In this document: positions 25,509 through 34,487 of the stretch, in pieces | Layout: each line of letters opens with the position of its first letter | How positions within the stretch are numbered: position 1 is the first letter of the stretch | Origin: Niveispirillum sp. SYP-B3756 | GTDB taxonomy: Bacteria > Pseudomonadota > Alphaproteobacteria > Azospirillales > Azospirillaceae | Direction of reading: 5' to 3' | Length of the DNA: 64,000 bases | Assembly (NCBI RefSeq): GCF_009495745.1 | Contig: NZ_WIDQ01000002.1 | Coordinates: 1 to 64,000 of the forward strand | Made by a program: the position numbers and the translations under genes | Notes under the pieces: model-generated | Seen by the model: only the letters and a program-made list of their open reading frames with translations | Database searches by the model: none | What the model was told of the DNA's origin: nothing

Positions 25509-26638
25509 GCGTCTCAGCCGATATATTCACCTTCCCCGGCCGTAATGGCGGGGGGAATAGCGGGACCTGGGGCAACCAGGATTTGGCCGATATCTATCGC
25601 TGTATCGACCTCTTCGCCCGGCATGGCGTTGTTCTTGAGGCTGCATCTGGTTTGACGGACGAGGGGGATCCCTGGTTTGCCCTTGAGGATGTGGCCACCG
25701 CCGAAACCTTGGTCCATATCGCCAGGATCGATGGATTCTTCATTGTTCATGTCATGGACGGGGAAACCTGGCAGGCCGACACCCTGCGGGCCGCCCTGGC
25801 CAACCTGGATTTGAGCGCATTGGCTCTTGTTGATTCCCATGTGCCCGCTGACCATGGTCACGATGGCACGGATAACAAGACCGACCCGGATGGGTCACAT
25901 GCGTTCTTGCGTATCGTCAGTGCCGTCATTGCGGTGCTGACGGCGGATGTGATCGCCAGCACAGTGGCGCATGACGCGATGGCGTCGCCCCTGCCGGACG
26001 TCAGCGAACCTGTCGCTGGCGATCACGCCTTCGATACTAACAGCCATACGCTTGCATTGCCAGAATTGCATGAGGCGGTGAAAGCCAAACTTCACCCTTC
26101 CGCGGAGGCGACAACCGATGGCGCCGGGTTAGAGGCGACGTCTATGCCGTCGCCGCCCCCTGTTCCCGGGAACGGGGAGAAGACTGCCGTCTTGTTGCTG
26201 GCAGAAGAAGCGCCGGCTATCCAACATGGCACGCCACCACAGCTTGCTGTCGCTGACCTGCTCATGCTCGCAGAGGCCAGCGCGCCGATCAAGATTGAAG
26301 CGGCAGCACAGCCGCTGCTCGTCATGGCGGCCGGTGTTCAGGGACAGACATCGGAGCAACCGGCCGTTCTGCATTTCTTCAGCAGCGACAACGTCGTTCT
26401 CTCGGGAACGGAGAAGAAGGATTTGTTCCTCGTCTCGCTGACACCAGACCATGAACGCCTGCAAATCACCGCAGACAATTTCCAGTCCGACCATGACAGC
26501 CTTGTGGTTGAGACATCGGAGCATGACAGCACAACAAGCGGCGTTATTCTTGACCTGTCACAGGTGGCCGTGCAGGCAGGGGGATTGACGATGATCGGCC
26601 AGTCGACAACCGGCGATTTGCCGCTTTCAGGAGGTTGA
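25505..26638 (+). CDS. Unknown protein linked to RTX export (single membrane helix)
   Basis: 377 residues, no named family. The N-terminal domain (about 25-105) includes LADIYRCIDLFARHGV, a TDEGDPWFALED segment and HIARIDGFFIVHVMDG. I have seen this pattern in unnamed alphaproteobacterial proteins next to RTX genes, but that is memory, not a search. A hydrophobic helix follows (FLRIVSAVIAVLTADVIAS, about 138-157). The rest is low-complexity, Ala/Pro/acidic, ending in a beta-rich segment (QSDHDSLVVE, GVILDLSQV). It overlaps the HTH gene by 4 bases and precedes the CAP/RTX gene by 4. A membrane-bound sensor controlling the HTH proteins is one possibility. Confidence 0.6.
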   Translation: MSVSADIFTFPGRNGGGNSGTWGNQDLADIYRCIDLFARHGVVLEAASGLTDEGDPWFALEDVATAETLVHIARIDGFFIVHVMDGETWQADTLRAALANLDLSALALVDSHVPADHGHDGTDNKTDPDGSHAFLRIVSAVIAVLTADVIASTVAHDAMASPLPDVSEPVAGDHAFDTNSHTLALPELHEAVKAKLHPSAEATTDGAGLEATSMPSPPPVPGNGEKTAVLLLAEEAPAIQHGTPPQLAVADLLMLAEASAPIKIEAAAQPLLVMAAGVQGQTSEQPAVLHFFSSDNVVLSGTEKKDLFLVSLTPDHERLQITADNFQSDHDSLVVETSEHDSTTSGVILDLSQVAVQAGGLTMIGQSTTGDLPLSGG

Positions 26639-26642
26639 GGAA

Positions 26643-28013
26643 ATGTCTTTTGCCGCTCAAACGCTTCTGATGGCGGGCAGCAACGTCATGACAATCGACG
26701 AGCTGAGCCTTTATCATGCAATCAATGATCAGCGGGTTGCCCAGGGGCTTTCCGCCCTGCGCCCGGTAGTGGATCTGACAACCCTTGCGGGGCAGCACGC
26801 TGCCGATTTCAGCAGTAATGTTGGCTATGCTAACTGGTCTGCCGCACCCTCGGTCACCGCCCGTCCCGTCCCCACTCTGCATCATTGGAGCGATGGCAGT
26901 TCCTTCCTTGATGGCGTGTTAAGCGTCGCCACCGGGCTCCGCCTCACGCTGCCGACCGGCTTGGCAGAAAATGCGGAGGGCACGTTGGTCGGGCAGACCA
27001 ACGACACCTTGCTGCACAATTGGCTGGGCAATCCCGCCACCAGCTCAAATCTGCTTTTTGCCGGCTGGGACACGATGGGGGTCGGCATTTCCGGCGACAT
27101 GACCTATGTCGTATTCGGGAATTATGACGATACCGTACAAACCACGACACCTGTGATCCTTGGTACTGACAAGAGCGATAATATCCGCACCACCCCCTGG
27201 GCTGATGTCATCCTGGGCGGAGCTGGAAACGACATATTCACAGCAGCCTCCTACGGTGATCGACTGGACGGCGGCAGCGGGGCGGACCGGTTGGTCCTTG
27301 ATGGTCCCGCCAAAGCCTACCAGATCAAGTTTGTTGAGGAGAATGGCGAGCACTGGGCGCTGATCAATGACGACAACGGGCTGGAGTTGCGTATCCGCAA
27401 TATTGAATATATCGCTTTTAAAGACCGGGTTGTCGATAGCAGCAGTTGGGGAGAACGTGTCAGTGCCGTCCATTTCGATGCAGACTATTATCTCGCTTCC
27501 AATCCCGACGTCGCAGCGGTCCTGAAGGTGGCGTATCCCACGGCAAGCAAAGAGATGCTTGCCGCCGCCGCCGCCGATCATTATTGGAGCTATGGGCAGA
27601 AGGAAGGGCGTGATCCGGCCGCCTTCTTTGATACCAGCTACTATCTGGCACATTATCCTGACGTGGCGGTGGCTGTGGAGGCTGGTTCTTTCACGGCTTT
27701 CTCGCATTACATGCTGATCGGTCAGTTTGAAAACCGGAACCCCAACGCCAAGTTTGACGCCATTGATTATCTGGCCTTGAACCCGGATATCAACGCGGCC
27801 ATCAAGACGGGAGAGGTCAACTCTGCCATCGACCATTACGTTCTCTATGGTCAAAAGGAGAAGCGAGAGGCGATGTTCGATGAGGACTATTATCTCTCAG
27901 CCTACCCGGACGTAGCTGCGGCCATCAATGCGGGGGCCTTCACCAATGCCTTGTCTCATTTTATACTTTACGGTGCCGCTGAAGGGCGCCACGGCTATGC
28001 GGATTTGATCTGA
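26643..28013 (+). CDS. CAP-domain RTX protein with C-terminal NPDV repeats
   Basis: 456 residues without a Sec signal, as expected for type I export. Residues 15-165 form a CAP/SCP-like domain (LYHAINDQRVAQGLSAL; later LLHNWLGNP, MGVGIS and YVVFGNY). Residues 175-225 hold RTX nonapeptide-like motifs (LGGAGNDIF, LDGGSGADRL) that bind calcium. Residues 278-450 contain four repeats of about 45 residues of the form FDxxYYLxxxPDVxxAxxxG...HYxxxGxxEGR. The same repeat opens the giant protein at 35819-42427. Gene start follows AGGAGGTTGAGGAA. It is probably a cargo of the adjacent transporter and part of the same surface structure. Confidence 0.85.
   Translation: MSFAAQTLLMAGSNVMTIDELSLYHAINDQRVAQGLSALRPVVDLTTLAGQHAADFSSNVGYANWSAAPSVTARPVPTLHHWSDGSSFLDGVLSVATGLRLTLPTGLAENAEGTLVGQTNDTLLHNWLGNPATSSNLLFAGWDTMGVGISGDMTYVVFGNYDDTVQTTTPVILGTDKSDNIRTTPWADVILGGAGNDIFTAASYGDRLDGGSGADRLVLDGPAKAYQIKFVEENGEHWALINDDNGLELRIRNIEYIAFKDRVVDSSSWGERVSAVHFDADYYLASNPDVAAVLKVAYPTASKEMLAAAAADHYWSYGQKEGRDPAAFFDTSYYLAHYPDVAVAVEAGSFTAFSHYMLIGQFENRNPNAKFDAIDYLALNPDINAAIKTGEVNSAIDHYVLYGQKEKREAMFDEDYYLSAYPDVAAAINAGAFTNALSHFILYGAAEGRHGYADLI
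27474..27992 (+). repeat. Four YYL-NPDV protein repeats (CAP/RTX protein)
   Basis: Units start at FDADYYLASNPDV, FDTSYYLAHYPDV, FDAIDYLALNPDI and FDEDYYLSAYPDV, each followed by an Ala/Gly helix, HY/HF, a G-Q or YG-A segment and E(G/N/K)R. Divergence among units is high at the DNA level, so they are old repeats. Confidence 0.85.
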
Positions 28014-28242
28014 TAGTTTCCCCGCTGGCGCTTTGGCCGTTACGGGAGCCCTGTGCATTTGCATGGCTAACACCAGGGGCCATGGATCATGCCTCTTGGT
28101 TCAGATAAGTTCGCTCAATCACCGGACGCTGCTTCCGGCAGCCAACGGTCGCTGGCTGCCATTGTGCACGACCGTGCCACCAGTATGAAAACCTATCGAC
28201 AGTGCCAGCCCCAACATCAATCGCGGGAAAGGCGCTGATACC

Positions 28243-28278
28243 AATCTCCCTTGATCCTGACCGATTCAGGGAGATTTT
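28243..28278. repeat. Dispersed palindromic element, copy 1
   Basis: Imperfect hairpin with AATCTCCCT and AGGGAGATT as outer arms, read from AATCTCCCTTGATC to the T-run after AGGGAGATTTT. Its reverse complement matches the element at 48735-48770 at 34 of 36 positions by eye. It may be a REP-like element or a recycled terminator. Confidence 0.7.
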
Positions 28279-28309
28279 GTGTTCCCTCATGTGCCGGGTG
28301 GGCGCTTAA

Positions 28310-28350
28310 GGTACCCTTGGCACGCTCCGTAATGCCGAGCCAAGGGTACC
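28310..28350. repeat. 12-base-arm inverted repeat
   Basis: Arms GGTACCCTTGGC (28310-28321) and GCCAAGGGTACC (28339-28350) are perfect complements around a 17-base loop. There is no T-tract. It could be an RNA 3'-end stabiliser or protein site at the end of the type I secretion operon. Confidence 0.7.
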
Positions 28351-28355
28351 GACCT

Positions 28356-28391
28356 CCAGACCGCCTAAAGGTCAACCTTTAGGCGGTCTGG
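28356..28391 (-). terminator. Perfect 16-base hairpin spanning the stop codon
   Basis: Arms CCAGACCGCCTAAAGG and CCTTTAGGCGGTCTGG are fully complementary. The 4-base loop contains the first bases of the stop codon of the minus-strand gene ending at 28372, so half the stem encodes the protein's last residues. There is no downstream U-tract, so it is either a Rho-assisted end or an RNA-stabilising structure. Confidence 0.55.
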
Positions 28392-28803
28392 TATGAGCCG
28401 GCTCAATCAAACGACCAAGAAAATACTCAAGCCGGTGGCATAAATCATCCACCTGCTCTGCAGCAAGCCGGTCAAAGCGCCGCAACATGTTTATTGTCGT
28501 GTCATCCAACCGGGGGTAAGCCAGAAGCAGCCCTTCTGACTCCCCGGCAGCAGACCGTACAAATAACCTGAATGCATGACCATTCATGACAAAATAGGCC
28601 AGCAGGGCAACAAAACCCACCTTGTCCTGCAGGAAGAAGGTAGGGCACTCAACATAGGCGCTATCTGGAACCAGATCGGTCAAAACCGCATCTGGCACCA
28701 CCAAACTGTTGGGGGAGAGTCCGCAACAGGCGACGCCACGTGCCAACTCCCGAGGGGCCGCCTGCAAGCGCCAGACCGGCCCCTTCTCGCGTATGGTCAG
28801 CAT
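28372..28803 (-). CDS. Unknown protein at the end of the type I secretion operon
   Basis: 143 residues from ATG 28803; unknown family. It is cytoplasmic by composition, with a possible PilZ-like or small beta-barrel first half (LVPDSAYVECPTFF, VGFVALLAYFVMNG, FRLFVRSA) and a helical second half (INMLRRFDRLAAEQVDDL). A TTG at 28824 gives seven extra residues and overlaps the adaptor stop as TTGA. The order and spacing place it as last gene after the HlyD-like adaptor. Its 3' end lies inside a perfect 16-base hairpin. Confidence 0.65.
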   Translation of the reverse strand: MLTIREKGPVWRLQAAPRELARGVACCGLSPNSLVVPDAVLTDLVPDSAYVECPTFFLQDKVGFVALLAYFVMNGHAFRLFVRSAAGESEGLLLAYPRLDDTTINMLRRFDRLAAEQVDDLCHRLEYFLGRLIEPAHTRPPKG

Positions 28804-28820
28804 GGCATCACCAGTGTCGG

Positions 28821-30179
28821 TCAAACCTCCTTGAACGCACGGAAGAAGCTGTCCGTCAGCGGCTTCATCAGATACTCAACCAGCGTCCGCTCGCCAGCCC
28901 TGACCAGCACTTCCGTCGGCATACCCGGGACGATCTTCTGACCACCCAGCTTTGACAATTGATCCTCCGGCACTTCTACACGCGACAAATAATAGCGGTT
29001 ACCCCGCTGGTCGGTTGTTACGTCAGCATCGACCTGTATCACCGTTCCCAACAAAATCGGGATCTGGCGACTGGACAAGGCTGAGAAACGAACCTCCGCT
29101 TCCTGTCCTACAGCCACATTGTCAATATCGTTGGGGCTGACCATTGCCTCAACGATGAGCCTCTCGTTGTTGGGGACGAGCTCCATGATGGTTTCACCGC
29201 CACGCACGACCCCGCCCAGTGTATGGACGCGCAGACCAACAATGATACCATCACCCGGGGCCTTCACTTCGCGTCGCTGCAAAACATCATCGGCGTTGGT
29301 CAATCGGTCTTCCAGATCAAAAATCTGCTGCTGGGCCTCACGCAGCTTATCAGCAACGTCTTCCTCAAATGCCTTACGAACCTGCAGGATCTGCAACCGG
29401 GCTTCGCCAATCTGCATTCTGGCGCGGGCGATCTCGCCTTCATAATTACCGCGCTCGCCATCAAGCTCAGCGCGGTTACGCTGGAGCTGAAGCAACCGCG
29501 TCTTTGAGGCATAGCCCTTATCGTAAAGCTGCTTCAAACCATCCAGCTCATCGTCAATAAGACGGATCTGCTCTGTATTTGCCAGAACCTGGGCCTCAAA
29601 ACCCTTTATCTGCTCATCAAGCTGCTTGACGCGTTGCTCATAGATGGAAAGCTGGCCAGCCAATGTCAGCCGACGGCTTTCAAACAGCTGCTGTTCATTA
29701 TTACGGATACTGAGCTTACGACCATTTTCGTCCGCTCCCTTCATCAGTTCGTCCGACCAGTTGATCCGCTTGCTCTCATCCCGCTCTGCGAGCAAACGTG
29801 CCTCTTTGGCCTTGGCCGACAGGAACTGGCCGTACAAGACGTCGCGCTGCGCCTGAGACGATACCTCGTCCAAACGCATCAGAACCTGGCCAGCCTTCAC
29901 CGCATCACCATCCCGCACCAGGATTTCCGATACGATACCCCCTTCCAGATGCTGGATGCTCTTGCGGTTGCTGTCCACCACAAGCGTACCGGGGGCCACA
30001 ATCCCCTTTGCAAGCGGGGCAAAGACAGACCACGCCAGAAGACCGCCAAAAGCAATCAGGATCAACGTCAAGCCGAGACGTATAATCGGCATTTCGTCGG
30101 TGGGAACCTGCGGTGCCGGTCCCTTCTCAAGGCCAGGTACCGGCAGCGGGGGGGTGTTGCTCGTGACAAGGTCGGTCAT
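28821..30179 (-). CDS. Type I secretion membrane-fusion adaptor (HlyD/PrtE family)
   Basis: 452 residues linking the ABC transporter to an outer-membrane TolC-type pore. A cytoplasmic tail of about 30 residues precedes one membrane helix (LTLILIAFGGLLAWSVF). The lipoyl half-motif HLEGGIVSEILVRDGDAVKAG follows, then a long coiled-coil hairpin (about 130-290), the second lipoyl half and beta-barrel, ending with the conserved PGMPTEVLVRAGERTLVEYL portion. It follows the transporter by 79 bases. No TolC gene is in the window. Confidence 0.95.
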   Translation of the reverse strand: MTDLVTSNTPPLPVPGLEKGPAPQVPTDEMPIIRLGLTLILIAFGGLLAWSVFAPLAKGIVAPGTLVVDSNRKSIQHLEGGIVSEILVRDGDAVKAGQVLMRLDEVSSQAQRDVLYGQFLSAKAKEARLLAERDESKRINWSDELMKGADENGRKLSIRNNEQQLFESRRLTLAGQLSIYEQRVKQLDEQIKGFEAQVLANTEQIRLIDDELDGLKQLYDKGYASKTRLLQLQRNRAELDGERGNYEGEIARARMQIGEARLQILQVRKAFEEDVADKLREAQQQIFDLEDRLTNADDVLQRREVKAPGDGIIVGLRVHTLGGVVRGGETIMELVPNNERLIVEAMVSPNDIDNVAVGQEAEVRFSALSSRQIPILLGTVIQVDADVTTDQRGNRYYLSRVEVPEDQLSKLGGQKIVPGMPTEVLVRAGERTLVEYLMKPLTDSFFRAFKEV

Positions 30180-30258
30180 GCTTGCGCACTTTCACAAAGG
30201 TCAGCACCAGCATGGTGCCTAAAGCAAATGTCGTTAAAGGGGGTGATGCAGGGCAACA

Positions 30259-32028
30259 TCACGCACCCGACGCGCCGGAAACCTGACCCTGCGGGGGTGC
30301 CCCCTGCGGAGGAACCGCAGGCTGATTTGCCACCGGGCGGGTGAGCCGGGCAATCACTTCCTGTTTCGGCCCGAACATCTCCACCATTCCTTCACGCAAC
30401 AACAGCACCTTATCCACATGGTTCAGAATGCTGGGACGGTGTGAAATCAGGATCACCGTCGCGTTCATCTGCTTCAACCGCTGAAGGCCATTCACCAGGG
30501 CCACTTCGCCATCGGAATCGAGGTTGGAATTGGGCTCATCCAGAACGACGAAGGTAGGATTGCCATAAACGGCCCGCGCCAAGCCCAAGCGCTGGCGCTG
30601 ACCGCCGGACAGAGCAATCCCGCCCGGGCCGATTAATGTATCATAGCCAGACGGCAACCGCAAAATCAGGTCATGCACGCCGGCCAACTGTGCGGCCTCT
30701 ACCACCTTTACGGCGTCAACCGTGCCGAAGCGGGCGATATTTTCCTTGATGGTACCGTCAAAAATTTCGACATCCTGCGGAAGATAGCCGATATGCGGAC
30801 CGAGTTGTTCATGATCCCAAGACGACACATCCGCACCGTCGAGCCGCACCGAACCGGAATGCGGCGCCCAAACGCCAACCAGCAGCCGCGCGAGCGTGGA
30901 CTTGCCGGCGGCGCTGGGACCAATGATCGCCAGGGACTCCCCTGCCGCCAATGCAAAACTGACCCCTTTGATCGTCGGCGCGTTGGCCCCCGGCGGCATC
31001 GCAACCACCCGATCGACCGCCACATTCCCCACCGGCGCCGGCAGTTCCATTGTGTCCGCGTTGGGAGTGAAGGCGCGCAGCAGATCGTCCAGGCGGCTAT
31101 AGGCACCGCGGGCGGAAACGAACGACTTCCAGGAACCGATCGCCTGTTCCACCGGTGCCAGACCACGTCCCATGATGATCGACGCGGCGATCATCACACC
31201 CGGGGTAATCTGCCCTTCCAATGCCAGATAGGCACCGAAACCCAGCATTGAGGATTGGAGCAGCAGGCGGATAAATTTAGTCAGCGCACTGATGCTGCCG
31301 GCACCGTCGCTAGCCTGTGCTTGCAATATCAGTGCCTTTTCCTGATTGACACGCCAGCGGCGGCGGATACCGGGCAACATACCTAAAGCCGCCAGCACCT
31401 CGCTGTTCTTCAAACTGGCTTCAGCGAAAGATGCCGCCTTGATGGCATGTAAATTCGCCTCGTTCAGCGGCTTCTTGGTCGTCACCTCGGTAACGTAGGC
31501 CAATGCGAAGAGGATCAGCGCGCCAACGGTGGCAATCAGCCCCAGCAACGGGTGCATCATGAAAACGATGCCGATAAAGATCGGCGCCCAGGGCGCGTCA
31601 AACAGCGCGAACGGCCCCTGTGAGGTGATGAATTGCCGCAGCGTATCTAGATCGCGCAGCGACTGGGCGCGATTGGCAGCGGGACTGCGGAGATTAAGAG
31701 CGAAAATGGCGTCAAATACCTTTCCGCTCAAGGTCTGATCCATCTTGCCGCTGACGCGCACCAGCACACGGGACCGAACCATTTCCAACAAGGCCATCAA
31801 CAGCATCATCCCGGCAATGATGAGGCTGAGATACAGCAAGGTGGATTCGCTGCGGGCAGTCAATACACGGTCATAAACCTGCAACATATAGATAGGCGAG
31901 GTCAGCATCAGCAAATTAATGAAGAAGCTGAATATCGCCACAAAGAAGAACGCCCGACCGGAGCTCTTCAACGCCTGGCGTAATTGTGACGGGGCGCCTG
32001 CCTGGCGGTTGACGGGAACAATCTTCAT
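30259..32028 (-). CDS. Type I secretion ABC transporter/permease (PrtD-like)
   Basis: 589 residues. The membrane domain comes first (helices near 27-50, 65-82, 145-180, 255-290), with no peptidase C39 domain. The ATPase has Walker A GPSAAGKST (370-378), Q-loop YLPQD, signature LSGGQ (473-477) and Walker B VVLDEP with E498. This layout is the PrtD/HasD/RsaD class exporting RTX proteases and S-layer proteins by a C-terminal signal. I took ATG 32028 (MKIVPVNRQ); a frame to 32070 has no support. It likely exports the giant protein and probably the CAP/RTX protein. Confidence 0.95.
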   Translation of the reverse strand: MKIVPVNRQAGAPSQLRQALKSSGRAFFFVAIFSFFINLLMLTSPIYMLQVYDRVLTARSESTLLYLSLIIAGMMLLMALLEMVRSRVLVRVSGKMDQTLSGKVFDAIFALNLRSPAANRAQSLRDLDTLRQFITSQGPFALFDAPWAPIFIGIVFMMHPLLGLIATVGALILFALAYVTEVTTKKPLNEANLHAIKAASFAEASLKNSEVLAALGMLPGIRRRWRVNQEKALILQAQASDGAGSISALTKFIRLLLQSSMLGFGAYLALEGQITPGVMIAASIIMGRGLAPVEQAIGSWKSFVSARGAYSRLDDLLRAFTPNADTMELPAPVGNVAVDRVVAMPPGANAPTIKGVSFALAAGESLAIIGPSAAGKSTLARLLVGVWAPHSGSVRLDGADVSSWDHEQLGPHIGYLPQDVEIFDGTIKENIARFGTVDAVKVVEAAQLAGVHDLILRLPSGYDTLIGPGGIALSGGQRQRLGLARAVYGNPTFVVLDEPNSNLDSDGEVALVNGLQRLKQMNATVILISHRPSILNHVDKVLLLREGMVEMFGPKQEVIARLTRPVANQPAVPPQGAPPQGQVSGASGA

Positions 32029-32304
32029 CGGGTTCGCCTGCTTCCAGATGCTGGTCACAAAAACAGCCAACCACGTCCGGGTGGCTGGCTCTCCATTTTA
32101 ACGTTTAAGCCGCCCTGTCTGCAACAGCACGAAACGGGTAGCTGATGCAACCATTCCTCCCGGCACAGGCGGAATGCAACAACAAGATTGCGGTGTTTCA
32201 GCGGCGCATGGCATCCAAGGACGTTATGACGCAGGAACCGAACGGACGCGACAATGCCGGGAAGGTCCACCCTAACCGGGTCCGCCAGTGCCCGGCCAAG
32301 CCAT

Positions 32305-32847
32305 TCAGCAGGGACGCGTCCCCTCGGGAAGCACAATCTGACCGCGGCGGTCAACCCAGGCCAGTTCATCCAGATTCCAGCCCGCTTCCTGGCATTTCTT
32401 CAACAGCATATTGACGAACTGATGCACCAGTTCTCTAGGCAGGCTCAGCCAAGCCTGCTCCCCCGCCTCGACCAGGAAAGACAGGCGGACCATCCCGCGC
32501 GTGATTGTCACATCGATGCGGTCCAGTAACCGGGGCGTCTGGGCCTGAAGCTGCGCTGCCAGCGCTGGCGCCACAGTAGATGGCGACACATTGCAGGCGG
32601 TGACGCGGTTTACCGCGTCCATATGCTCGAACAGCAAAACATCCCCCCGATGATCCGGACCACTGCGCGCCACCAGATCACTCGTTCGCATCAGCAAGTC
32701 CAGCAGACCAGACAACAGCGCCCTTGTCAGACGCCGTGTCAGGTACATGTCCATTCCCGTTGCCACCGTGCGGGCGGTCAACACGAGCCGATCCTGGTGC
32801 AGATCATAGCGCAAATCCAGGCTGCTGGCCGCCACTGAGGTCATCAT
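32305..32847 (-). CDS. Unknown protein in the RTX export/modification operon
   Basis: 180 residues, no recognised family, no signal peptide. The first part alternates strands (LRYDLHQDRLVLTARTVATG) before an amphipathic helix (LTRRLTRALLSGLLDLLMR). The C-terminal half is alpha/beta, with LSFLVEAGEQAWLSLPREL and a last segment (WNLDELAWVDRRGQIVLPEG) like a small ligand-binding domain. It lies 8 bases after the methyltransferase stop and about 275 bases before the transporter start. It is retained between modification and export genes, so a chaperone or modification accessory role is possible. Confidence 0.65.
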   Translation of the reverse strand: MMTSVAASSLDLRYDLHQDRLVLTARTVATGMDMYLTRRLTRALLSGLLDLLMRTSDLVARSGPDHRGDVLLFEHMDAVNRVTACNVSPSTVAPALAAQLQAQTPRLLDRIDVTITRGMVRLSFLVEAGEQAWLSLPRELVHQFVNMLLKKCQEAGWNLDELAWVDRRGQIVLPEGTRPC

Positions 32848-32855
32848 GCTGCTAC

Positions 32856-34382
32856 CTATGCAATGCCGAGCCGCCGCAACAGCGGCAGTGTATCCACCTG
32901 GAAAACTCTGTACTTCCCGCGTAATTCGGTCAAATTATCTGCATCATCCGTCAACGGTTTGCCATCACGAAACATTCGTTGATTATTGCGTGACAGGGCC
33001 CGCCAGACAAAAGCGCTTGGATCGGCCTCTCCTTCCGTTAAGGCCAGCAGGAACAACTGTGACACCTGGTCCTGCATCACCGCCCCGCCGAATACAGGGG
33101 ATGCCAGATATTGAAGCTCGGATGACCAGCGTGCCCGCCGCATGACCGCTTCATTAAACGCGCGACAACGCTGGTGACGCTCCTCCGCGCCGACGTCAGA
33201 CAGAACGGGCTGCACATAGCCAACGCCTACCAACACCATCAGTGCCTGCTGAACACGCTGTGGGTTCATGGCAACCAGAGCCGGATCCGTCAGCAGTTCA
33301 GTAAAGCTAGGGCACCCCCGCTCTAAAGCGTCCAGCAGGGGAACATAAACTTCCTCCTGCAGCACGGCTTCCCCCATAGCGCCCTTCACCTTCATGCTGA
33401 CCTTGGTGCGTTCAACGGACAAGGTGAAACGCTGGCGCGCCCACAGACTGTGCGACTCACCCGTCAATAATCTTACAGCCCCCTTGACGAAAATATCGCG
33501 CCGGAATTGCTGGTTGACCATAAAATCGCGCAGGGTCTCGCGCCGAGAGACATCATCAATCTGATTCAGCACTTGTTGCTGTTCAGGGCTCAGATTGATG
33601 GCATCCAGACGGTCCAGCAGAAATGCTGACGTAATCCAACTCAGCTTGGCTGCGGCCAACTCCGCCGCAACATCCCCGTGGTAGAAGGGCGTCCAATGTT
33701 CATTAAAAAATTCGTGAGCCAGATAAGCCCGCGACTGACCCTTAATACGATTCAGCCGGTCGGCAACACCGGGATTATGGGCAAAGTAGCGGCCATTCAC
33801 CCCAGATACCGTCTCCGCCAGACGCAATGCCTCTTCGATGCGTGCGAACACGGATTTACCCGCTGCCCCGGCGGCACCCTCAACCAGAAGCCGGCGTAAT
33901 GGCATCGCCGCCGCCCAGCCTGGCAAAGTATTATAGGAGATGTAAACCAACCCGCCGGGACGCAAGCGTCGCCGGATGAATTCAACAATCTCCCCCCGGT
34001 GTTTATCACTGATCCAGCTATAGATACCGTGCAGAGCGATGATATCGAAATCGGGTAAATCGGTACGTGCTACAAACTCTCCGAAACTATCCTCATAAAA
34101 AGTGATGTTGGTACTGTCGGCTGCAGCGGCCAGATCGCGCGCGCCGACGACCTGTGTCGGATTGAAATCCGTCGCGTGGAACTGAATATGCGGATTGGCT
34201 GCCGCCAGCAGATTGCTGGAATAACCCTGCCCGCAGCCCAGCTCGCAATAAGCAAGCGTCTGGGGAGCGCGATGGCCAGACAGTAACGCCGCAAACTCAA
34301 GCAGAGAGGGGGTAAGCTCACGGTAAAAACCATGGGTATATGAGACTTCAGCCATATAACCAGCGGACCAATCTGTTGTCAT
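32856..34382 (-). CDS. Class I SAM methyltransferase with methyltransferase-regulatory domain
   Basis: 508 residues. The SAM-binding fold starts at about 40 with CELGCGQGYSSN (motif I), then FHATDFNP (motif II), DIIALHGIYSWI and GGLVYISYN. The middle and C-terminal regions match the predicted methyltransferase regulatory domain family. As far as I recall, Rickettsia protein-lysine methyltransferases acting on the surface protein OmpB have a related arrangement. Lying two genes downstream of the giant surface protein and next to its transporter, it may methylate that protein or its glycan. ATG 34382 (MTTDWSAGYM) is preferred to 34451. Confidence 0.85.
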   Translation of the reverse strand: MTTDWSAGYMAEVSYTHGFYRELTPSLLEFAALLSGHRAPQTLAYCELGCGQGYSSNLLAAANPHIQFHATDFNPTQVVGARDLAAAADSTNITFYEDSFGEFVARTDLPDFDIIALHGIYSWISDKHRGEIVEFIRRRLRPGGLVYISYNTLPGWAAAMPLRRLLVEGAAGAAGKSVFARIEEALRLAETVSGVNGRYFAHNPGVADRLNRIKGQSRAYLAHEFFNEHWTPFYHGDVAAELAAAKLSWITSAFLLDRLDAINLSPEQQQVLNQIDDVSRRETLRDFMVNQQFRRDIFVKGAVRLLTGESHSLWARQRFTLSVERTKVSMKVKGAMGEAVLQEEVYVPLLDALERGCPSFTELLTDPALVAMNPQRVQQALMVLVGVGYVQPVLSDVGAEERHQRCRAFNEAVMRRARWSSELQYLASPVFGGAVMQDQVSQLFLLALTEGEADPSAFVWRALSRNNQRMFRDGKPLTDDADNLTELRGKYRVFQVDTLPLLRRLGIA

Positions 34383-34487
34383 CGCCTGCTGCCTTTGGTT
34401 AGTTATAGAGCGCGAGCCATTAATGATGGAAATCAGCGACCTGTCAGTCAATCAACTCAACATGAAAGCAAAGCTGGCCGGAAAATC

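Larger units (their letters stand above)
28014..28371. other. Convergent intergenic region with three inverted repeats
   Basis: No gene is supported here (a 67-codon minus-strand frame at 28087-28290 looks random). It holds the dispersed palindrome at 28243-28278, a 12-base-arm dyad (28310-28350) and the left arm of a 16-base-arm hairpin (28356-28391). It separates two convergent operons, so transcript ends from both strands must fall here. Confidence 0.55.

Noticed and set aside
26226-26441. Small frames inside the unknown gene at 25505-26638
   Set aside because: Shadows of that gene; the coding frame has a coherent domain and coupled start.
28087-28290. 67-codon minus-strand frame
   Set aside because: It covers the dispersed palindrome, and composition and sequence look random.
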